This document shows positions 58,955 to 64,000 of a stretch of DNA of 64,000 bases, in pieces (position 1 is the first letter of the stretch; each line of letters starts with the position of its first letter). Location of the stretch: NCBI GenBank assembly GCA_044226655.1, contig JBGAGO010000001.1, positions 434,001-498,000 of the forward strand. The letters are read 5' to 3'. Below the pieces are notes generated by a model. The model worked only from the letters and a program-made list of their open reading frames with translations, was not told the origin of the DNA and did not search any database. The DNA is from JBEVOS01 sp044226655. Lineage in GTDB: Bacteria > Pseudomonadota > Alphaproteobacteria > Caulobacterales > Aquidulcibacteraceae. The translations under genes and the position numbers were made by a program.

Positions 58955-59371
58955 CTAGTGCGGCGCGGGACAGGTTTGCGGCTCCCCGTCCGGACGTCTG
59001 CAATCCACACCACGTCCGCCTGGGCGACAGAAGCTGCTCGATCCGCCGCAGACCCGGCCATCAGGGCGTAGCTGATCGGGGCAGTGGCAACCTGGGTCGC
59101 GCGGATCGGGCGCATCAGCGGCGAGCGCATCGTTGGGAACGTAAGCTGGTCCCGTGATCCCACGCCTGTCGATGCGGCTGAAATCGTCTCCGGGCTCGAC
59201 GACGAACACCCGTTGCCGCGCTGTGAGACGGCCGATCACGGCGCTCTCCGCACTCGGCGCAGCATACACATTCTGATCGTGGATCACGCGCATCGTGTAG
59301 ATCGGCGTTTGCGCAAACCCGATTGTTGCGCCCAGCGCGAATGCGATGGCGAAAACCAGCCAGCTCTTCAT
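58955..59371 (-). CDS. Secreted SH3-like protein with cysteine-rich tail
   Basis: The 138-residue protein has a signal peptide (MKSWLVFAIAFALGATIGFA). It is followed by a bacterial SH3-like repeat (VYAAPSAESAVIGRLTARQRVFVV, written in part; and FSRIDRRGITGPAYVPNDAL). The last 45 residues have six Cys (CHC, RVCGG, SFCRP, VDCRR, QTCPA) among Asp, Pro and Gly, which could form disulfides or bind metal. GGGGGA precedes the ATG. Function unknown; cell-wall contact is a guess from the SH3 part. Confidence 0.65.
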   Translation of the reverse strand: MKSWLVFAIAFALGATIGFAQTPIYTMRVIHDQNVYAAPSAESAVIGRLTARQRVFVVEPGDDFSRIDRRGITGPAYVPNDALAADAPDPRDPGCHCPDQLRPDGRVCGGSSSFCRPGGRGVDCRRPDGEPQTCPAPH

Positions 59372-59395
59372 GACATCCCCCATTCGCGCGCCCGT

Positions 59396-60088
59396 CTAAA
59401 ACGCAGCGCCCACCGCCTTGCACAAAAACGCCATTACCGGCGTCGCATCGCCAAAGGCCTTCGCGACATCGCTTACGAAGCTCGCTTTGCCCGCCGCTTC
59501 TTCATCGCTGTCTTGCGTCACGAAGAAGCTCTTGCGCTTGATGTCCTCGATGTAAGGCAGATCGGGCGCGAAGCCGCGCGGCGGCTTGGCCAGGCTTTCG
59601 ATGTCTGAAAGGCTGCCGAAGGCGCGCTTGATGCTCGCCGCATCGCGCGCCTTCTTCCACTCCCCCGGTCGCTCCGCGATCGCCTGGCGCACCGCCAGAA
59701 GGGCAGGGGGCTCGGGCATGTACATGCCGCCGCCGAAGAAGATCTCGCCCGGCGCCAGATGCATGTAGAAGCCGGGCGCGCGGAAATCCCCGCCGCCGAG
59801 ATGCCGGAATTGCAGGCCCGCATTGGTTTTGTACGGCGTCTTGTCTTTGGAAAAGCGCGTGTCGCGGTAGATGCGGAACATCGACCCGCCGTTCGGCCGC
59901 GGATCGCATTTGAAATGCGGGCTCACCTTTTCGAGCTTGGGCGCCAGCGCGATGATGAAATCCTGCAGCGGGCCGACGACGATCTCCTTGTAGCGCTCTT
60001 TGTGGTCCTCGAACCACGCGCGCTCATTGTTCTTCTTCAGGTCGCGGAAGAACTTGAAGAAGTCCCGGGAAAATCCCGCAAAAGCCAT
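59396..60088 (-). CDS. DUF2461 family protein
   Basis: The 230-residue protein starts MAFAGFSRDFFKFFRDLKKN (60088). It has AWFEDHKERYKEIVVGPLQDF, MFRIYRDTRFSKDKTPYKTN, FYMHLAPGEIFFGGGMYMPEP and FKCDPRP regions. This is DUF2461 (TIGR02453); function unknown, no catalytic residues known. An in-frame start 61 codons upstream runs through non-coding DNA and is rejected. Confidence 0.88.
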   Translation of the reverse strand: MAFAGFSRDFFKFFRDLKKNNERAWFEDHKERYKEIVVGPLQDFIIALAPKLEKVSPHFKCDPRPNGGSMFRIYRDTRFSKDKTPYKTNAGLQFRHLGGGDFRAPGFYMHLAPGEIFFGGGMYMPEPPALLAVRQAIAERPGEWKKARDAASIKRAFGSLSDIESLAKPPRGFAPDLPYIEDIKRKSFFVTQDSDEEAAGKASFVSDVAKAFGDATPVMAFLCKAVGAAF

Positions 60089-60218
60089 GTTTCCTGCATC
60101 CCGTCGAAAAGCGATTGCGCACTCTCTCCTACCAGGGAAAGAGTGATTTGGGGATGTCGGCGCTGAGCCCGCGCCGGCATCTGCGCGCCTTGGCGCGGCA
60201 TGGAATGAGGTGACGGCC

Positions 60219-60719
60219 ATGCGGAATCTGAAATTCGCGCTGCTGACGGCGGGCGCGTTCGTCGCGCCCATGCTCGGCGCCTTGGCGCTGATGTCCGAGC
60301 CGGGCCTCGCCGCCCGCGCCGTGGTGGAGCGCTATGCCGCCCATGTCGGCTTCCACGCCACGGTGCTGACCGCCGAGATGGACGCCCCCGCGCCGCCGGA
60401 GCCGCTAGAGCCGCTCGCCGCGCCCGAACCGCCCGCGCCGCCCGATCCCGTCGATGTCGCCATTTTCGACGGCGCCGATATGCGTCGTGAGATCATCGAT
60501 GCGCGCCGCGAAGCGCTGGAGGAGGCCCGCGACCGCCTCCAGGAGATGAAGGACCAGAAGATCGAAGAAAAGCTCGCCGCGCTCGAAGCGCTGCAGCTCG
60601 AGCGCTGCCGCGAAGCCGCCGAGCGCGCCGCCGCCCGCGTCGAGCAGGAGCGGCATGCCAATCTCTGGGAAGGCCCCGTGGCCGACGGCGCGCTGAAATA
60701 TCGCCGCACGCCGCTTTAA
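60219..60719 (+). CDS. Membrane-anchored coiled-coil hypothetical protein
   Basis: The 166-residue protein has one N-terminal hydrophobic segment (LKFALLTAGAFVAPMLGALA), a Pro/Glu/Ala-rich stretch (about 55-85), and a charged helical coil (about 95-150: REIIDARREALEEARDRLQEM and later REAAERAAARVEQER). A GTG three codons upstream is possible. No family is recognised. It ends 15 bp before the GNAT gene and may be in the same transcript. Confidence 0.6.
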   Translation: MRNLKFALLTAGAFVAPMLGALALMSEPGLAARAVVERYAAHVGFHATVLTAEMDAPAPPEPLEPLAAPEPPAPPDPVDVAIFDGADMRREIIDARREALEEARDRLQEMKDQKIEEKLAALEALQLERCREAAERAAARVEQERHANLWEGPVADGALKYRRTPL

Positions 60720-60734
60720 GGCCGGGGGTCCGCC

Positions 60735-61286
60735 GTGAGCATCGGCCCTACGCTCGAAACCGACCGCCTCGTTCTGCGCCCGCCCAGCGCCGCGGATTTC
60801 GAGCCCTATTGCGCGTTCATGGCGCACCCATCGACCAAGTTCATCGGCGGCCCGCAAGAGCGCTCCGTCGCCTGGCGCGGCCTCGCCTCGCTGATCGGCG
60901 CATGGACGCTCAACGGCTTCTCGATGTTCTCCTTCATCGAGAAGGGGAGTGGTGTTTGGGTCGGGCGCGGCGGCCCGTGGCGGCCCGAAGGCTGGCCCGG
61001 CGATGAGGTCGGCTGGGGCCTCACGCCCGAGGCGCGCGGCAAGGGCTACGCCCAGGAAGCGGCGGCGGCTTGCATAGATTGGGCGTTCGAGACGCTCGGC
61101 TGGCGCGATGTCATTCATTGCATCGATGCGCAAAACGAGCCCTCGATCCGCGTCGCGGAGGCTTTGGGCTCGAAACTCCAGCGCGCGGGCGTGACAGCGC
61201 CCGCCCCCTTCGCCGATATTCGCTGGGACCTTTACGGACAGACGCGGGCCGAATGGCGCGCGCGAAGAGGAAAGACAAGGGCATGA
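60735..61286 (+). CDS. GNAT-family N-acetyltransferase (RimJ/RimL-like), copy 1
   Basis: The 183-residue protein starts at GTG 60735 with TLETDRLVLRPPSAADFEPY, the RimJ/RimL-type start. It has the acetyl-CoA pyrophosphate loop in GLTPEARGKGYAQEAAAACIDWAF. GNATs transfer acetyl groups to amines; substrate unknown. Its stop overlaps the peptidase start (ATGA). A similar GNAT follows the peptidase, so the pair may be a duplication. Confidence 0.88.
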   Translation: MSIGPTLETDRLVLRPPSAADFEPYCAFMAHPSTKFIGGPQERSVAWRGLASLIGAWTLNGFSMFSFIEKGSGVWVGRGGPWRPEGWPGDEVGWGLTPEARGKGYAQEAAAACIDWAFETLGWRDVIHCIDAQNEPSIRVAEALGSKLQRAGVTAPAPFADIRWDLYGQTRAEWRARRGKTRA

Positions 61287-62704
61287 TGCGTGCGCGGATC
61301 GCGGCGATGGTTGGAGCCCTCTTCCTCGCCGCGGCGGCGCAAGCGCAGCAGGCCGAGCCCACGCCGCTCACCGCTCAGCAGGCCCGCGCCGTCGCGCAAT
61401 TGCGCGATGCGGCTTTGGCCAGCGACCGCGCCTTTTCCATCGTCGAGGATTTGACCACCAGCGTCGGCCCGCGCCTCACCGGCTCGCCCGCCGAAGAGCG
61501 CGCGCGCCAATGGGCTGTGGCGATGCTGCGCGCGCACGGCTTCGCCAATGTCCATATCGAGCCGTTCACGATTCCCTATTGGGCGCGGGTGCGCGAATCC
61601 GCCTCGGTGATCGCGCCGGTCCCCCAGCGTCTCGTCATTGCCGCGCTCGCCGGCTCGCCCTCGACGCCGCAGGGCGGGATCGACGCGGCGGTGGTGCGTT
61701 TTGAAAGCTTGGCCGCGCTCGAAGCAGCGCCGCGCGCCTTGGTCGAAGGCCGCATCGTGTTCATCGATGAGCGTATGCAGCGCGCGCGTGACGGCTCGGG
61801 CTATCCGCCGGCGCAGCGCAAGCGCAGCTTCTGCGCCGCCCGCGCGCAGGCGCTCGGCGCCGTCGCCTGCCTCATCCGTTCGGTCGGCACCGACAACAAT
61901 CGCCTGCCGCATGTCGGCGGCAATGCGCGCCAGAACGACGGCGCATCGCTGCCCGCCGCCGCGCTCGCCGCGCCCGACGCCGATACTTTGGCGCGCCTGA
62001 GCGCGCGCGGCGGCGAGGTGCGCGTGCATTTGGAGATCGAGACCGAGATGCGCGACATCGCGCAATCCGGCAATGTGATCGGCGAAATTCGCGGCCGTCA
62101 GCGGCCCGACGAGGTGGTCGTGCTCGGCGCGCATCTGGATTCCTGGGATCTCGGCACGGGCGCCATCGATGACGGCGCGGGCGTCGCCATCGTCACGGGC
62201 GCCGCCGCCCTGATCGGCGATCTGCCGCGCCATCCGCGCCGCACCATTCGCGTCGTGCTGTTCGGCGCGGAAGAAACCGGCGTGTTCGGCGGCAAGGCCT
62301 ATGGCGAAGCCCATAGCGCGGAGCTTCCGCGCATCATGGCCGCCGCCGAATCTGATTTCGGCGCCGGCCGCGTCTGGCGCCTGCAGACGCGCTTCGGTCC
62401 GCAAGGCGATGCGCTGGCCGCCCGCATCGCAGCCGAGCTGGCGCCGCTCGGCGTCGCGGACTCCGGCGGCGACGCGCGCGGCGGCTCTGACGTTGCGCCG
62501 TTAGGGCAGGGGGGCGTGCCGCTGTTCTCGCTCAATCAGGATGGCACGACCTATTTCGACATCCACCACACCGCCAATGACACGCTCGACAAGATCGATC
62601 CCGAGGCGCTCAAGCAGGTCGTCGCTACCTGGGCGGTCACCGCGTTCCTGATCGCCGATAGCCCGCTCGATCTGCGCGTTCCGACGCCGCCGTCGACGCA
62701 ATGA
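61283..62704 (+). CDS. M28-family zinc aminopeptidase, secreted
   Basis: The 473-residue protein has a signal peptide (AAMVGALFLAAAAQAQQ). Zinc-site motifs of M28 are present: VVLGAHLDSWDLGTGAIDDGAGVA (His, Asp and bridging Asp), FGAEETGVFGG (Glu-Glu) and the late HHTANDTLDKID (His). DRAFSIVEDLTTSVGPRLTGSP is typical of the family. A PA-type insert of about 100 residues (about 105-230) precedes the catalytic domain. It probably cleaves peptides in the periplasm. It is translationally coupled to both flanking GNAT genes. Confidence 0.9.
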   Translation: MMRARIAAMVGALFLAAAAQAQQAEPTPLTAQQARAVAQLRDAALASDRAFSIVEDLTTSVGPRLTGSPAEERARQWAVAMLRAHGFANVHIEPFTIPYWARVRESASVIAPVPQRLVIAALAGSPSTPQGGIDAAVVRFESLAALEAAPRALVEGRIVFIDERMQRARDGSGYPPAQRKRSFCAARAQALGAVACLIRSVGTDNNRLPHVGGNARQNDGASLPAAALAAPDADTLARLSARGGEVRVHLEIETEMRDIAQSGNVIGEIRGRQRPDEVVVLGAHLDSWDLGTGAIDDGAGVAIVTGAAALIGDLPRHPRRTIRVVLFGAEETGVFGGKAYGEAHSAELPRIMAAAESDFGAGRVWRLQTRFGPQGDALAARIAAELAPLGVADSGGDARGGSDVAPLGQGGVPLFSLNQDGTTYFDIHHTANDTLDKIDPEALKQVVATWAVTAFLIADSPLDLRVPTPPSTQ

Positions 62705-63231
62705 TCCCCGCGCTCGAAACCGAGCGCTTGATCCTGCGCGGCTGGCGCCAGAGCGATCTCGATCCGTTCGCGGCGATGATGGGCGATCACGAGGTCGCGC
62801 GCTTTCTCACCGCCGATCGCCGCCCGCTCGATCGCGCCGCCGCCTGGCGCTCGATGGCGATCTTCGCCGGCCATTGGGCGCTCAAGGGCTACGGCATGTT
62901 CGTGCTCGAAGACAAAGCGAGCGGCGCCTTCATCGGCCGCGTCGGCCCGTGGGAGCCGGAAGGCTGGTACGGCTTTGAAATCGGCTGGGGCCTGGCGCGC
63001 AAATTCTGGGGCAAAGGCTACGCCACCGAAGCCGCCCGCGCCGCCGGCGCCTGGGCGCTTGACGCTTTCGATCTCGACCGGATCATCAGCGTGATCCACG
63101 TCGACAACAAACCGTCGCAGCGCGTCGCCCAGCGCCTCGGCATGCGCCCCGGCGCGCCGCTGCTCCACGCCGGCATGCCGCACGCCATCTGGAGCGTGGG
63201 CCGGAAGGATTGGAGCGTTCGCGAGGCCTGA
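62701..63231 (+). CDS. GNAT-family N-acetyltransferase (RimJ/RimL-like), copy 2
   Basis: The 176-residue protein begins PALETERLILRGWRQSDLDPF. Its acetyl-CoA loop is FWGKGYATEAARAAGAWALDAF. PWEPEGWYGFEIGWGLA corresponds to PWRPEGWPGDEVGWGL of copy 1, so they are related by duplication. Overlap with the peptidase is 4 bp (ATGA). Confidence 0.88.
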   Translation: MIPALETERLILRGWRQSDLDPFAAMMGDHEVARFLTADRRPLDRAAAWRSMAIFAGHWALKGYGMFVLEDKASGAFIGRVGPWEPEGWYGFEIGWGLARKFWGKGYATEAARAAGAWALDAFDLDRIISVIHVDNKPSQRVAQRLGMRPGAPLLHAGMPHAIWSVGRKDWSVREA

Positions 63232-63239
63232 TCGCCCAC

Positions 63240-63370
63240 GCCGTCCTTCCCCGCGAGGGGAAGGTGGCGCGCAGCGCCGGATGGGGCGGAAGCCCAAGGC
63301 AAAACGTAGCGTTTCCGCCCCCTCAGTCTCGCTGCGCGAGACAGCCCCCCCTCACGGGGGAGCGCGGCGC
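63240..63370. repeat. Paired-palindrome repeat (copy I), between GNAT and DUF4387 genes
   Basis: Left arm: CCTTCCCCgcgaGGGGAAGG, TGG, inner hairpin CGCGcagCGCcg, GGATGGGGCGGAAGC. Right arm: CCGCCCCCTCAGT, hairpin CTCGCtgcGCGAG, ACAG, CCCCCCtcacGGGGGAG. It separates convergent genes. Confidence 0.86.
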
Positions 63371-63383
63371 GCGCACTTGATGC

Positions 63384-63689
63384 CTAGATTTCCAGATCCA
63401 GCAGCCGCGCATAGGCTTGGCCGCCGTGCATGTCGCGCTCGAGCATGCCGCCTTGCGGAATCTTGCGCGGGAACGAGATTTTGATGGTGAGGATGTCGGG
63501 CGCCTCATAGCGCTGCACCACGGCGGGATCGACGCCGTAGAGCGCCGCGATCGGCGCGGCCGCCAGAGCGGGCGAGGCTGCTGCGATGTCGAAGCGCGCG
63601 CGGTCTTCGAACACGAAATCCACTGTCAGCCAGAACGGGCCGGCGTTTTTGGAGCGCACATGCGCCGCCAGATCGCGCAGCGCGGTCAT
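63384..63689 (-). CDS. DUF4387 family protein
   Basis: The 101-residue protein has LAAHVRSKNAGPFWLTVDFVF, IAALYGVDPAVVQRYEAPD and IKISFPRKIPQGGMLERDMHGG (written in parts), the DUF4387 signature. This small protein is nearly always next to an AtuA-like/DUF1446 gene and is thought to be a partner subunit; reaction unknown. The start at 63689 overlaps the upstream AtuA-type gene by 4 bp. Confidence 0.88.
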   Translation of the reverse strand: MTALRDLAAHVRSKNAGPFWLTVDFVFEDRARFDIAAASPALAAAPIAALYGVDPAVVQRYEAPDILTIKISFPRKIPQGGMLERDMHGGQAYARLLDLEI

Positions 63690-64000
63690 GCCGGCGCCAT
63701 GACGCTGAGATCGCGCCATTCGGTGCGCGTCAGCTCGAAGCCGTCGCGCACCCGCACGACGTGATTGAGCAGAAATTCGTACACTTGCCCGCGCTCCATT
63801 TCCGCCGGCGAAAACGGAAACGCGTAGCTCGGCAATTCGATGCCGCGCTTGGCGGGGAAGTGGAAGAAATGCGGGTTGCAGGTCTTGGCGATGGTCGTCG
63901 CCAATTCCTGTGTCGGCGCGGTCGCCACGAACAGCATCCCGATTTCGCGCGGCGGCGTTTCGGAAGAGGGGACAGGTTCGCCAGACACCGCGTTCCAGCC
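63686..64000 (-). CDS. AtuA/DUF1446-family protein, C-terminal part (5' end outside window)
   Basis: The frame is open to the last base; 104 codons are visible. TAPTQELATTIAKTCNPHFFHFP and PSYAFPFSPAEMERGQVYEFLLNH are C-terminal motifs of AtuA-type (acyclic terpene utilisation, DUF1446) proteins. The following DUF4387 gene supports this. The pathway is unknown. Confidence 0.75.
   Translation of the reverse strand, partial: GWNAVSGEPVPSSETPPREIGMLFVATAPTQELATTIAKTCNPHFFHFPAKRGIELPSYAFPFSPAEMERGQVYEFLLNHVVRVRDGFELTRTEWRDLSVMAPA

Noticed and set aside
57817..59163. Minus-strand open frame of 448 codons over the beta-barrel gene
   Set aside because: The plus frame has a strong Shine-Dalgarno, signal peptide and terminator; the minus frame has none.
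13131..63370. Paired palindromes as ordinary rho-independent terminators
   Set aside because: They lack U-tracts, occur inside operons (holA/lptE, hisA/hisF, mnmE/mnmG) and have a fixed two-module layout.
13131..63370. The repeats as a CRISPR array
   Set aside because: Copies are kilobases apart, without regular spacers or cas genes.

Overview
The window is a high-GC, tightly packed chromosomal segment from an alphaproteobacterium. Gene content and order point to a Caulobacterales/Hyphomonadales-type organism: hemE-hemH-hemJ-rho, mnmE-mnmG-rsmG-parA-parB-holA-lptE-leuS, and PPSR-maf-aroE-coaE-dnaQ-secB lie together, and a NtrZ-like periplasmic protein is present. Almost every gene is a housekeeping or conserved hypothetical gene. 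There is no prophage, insertion sequence, CRISPR array, rRNA or recognisable tRNA. dnaA is not in the window.

Layout. 1-4 kb: end of an AAA ATPase, a NYN-domain protein, hrcA-grpE and an HU protein with a basic tail. 4.3-10.9 kb: a secreted PPC-repeat protein, an aldo/keto reductase, a Tat-type dienelactone hydrolase, a Ste24-like protease and AlkB. 11-14.5 kb: dnaK-dnaJ behind a likely sigma-32 promoter. 14.5-24.9 kb: MarR/FMN-reductase pair, DUF2339 protein, dapB, DUF2244, nth, a lipoprotein, adenosine kinase, a compositionally odd hypothetical gene, msrA and hslVU. 25-30.5 kb: an EAL-domain signalling protein divergent from hisBHAFE. 30.6-36 kb: smr, Tim44-like, secB, and the leftward chain PPSR-maf-aroE-coaE-dnaQ. 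36.4-40.4 kb: hemE-hemH-hemJ-rho, transcribed rightward. 40.6-44 kb: GST, quinone oxidoreductase, GDPD lipoprotein, dienelactone hydrolase. 44-55.9 kb: DUF6489, mnmE, mnmG, rsmG, parAB, then holA, lptE, leuS and DUF3576 in the opposite direction. 56-64 kb: NtrZ-like, ThiE-like/YggS divergent pair, a beta-barrel-like protein, small secreted proteins, DUF2461, a GNAT-M28 peptidase-GNAT operon, and DUF4387/AtuA.

Four structural features stand out. (1) The divergent hemE/PPSR gap (36073-36420) is syntenic with the chromosome origin of Caulobacter and has weak DnaA-box-like, CtrA-like and GANTC motifs. Four parS-like sites lie 5.5-12 kb to its right, next to parAB. (2) Eleven intergenic copies of a paired-palindrome repeat (BIME-like) sit at gene 3' ends or inside operons, never between divergent genes. 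Stem sequences change between copies while pairing is kept. (3) One half-unit of the same repeat lies in frame inside mnmG. (4) Neighbouring genes share stop codons (CTAA/CTAG, three convergent pairs) or overlap at start codons (CATG, one clear and one possible divergent pair), and many co-directional genes overlap by ATGA. One repeat copy, between dnaK and dnaJ, holds a run of 28 G that may be a sequencing artefact.
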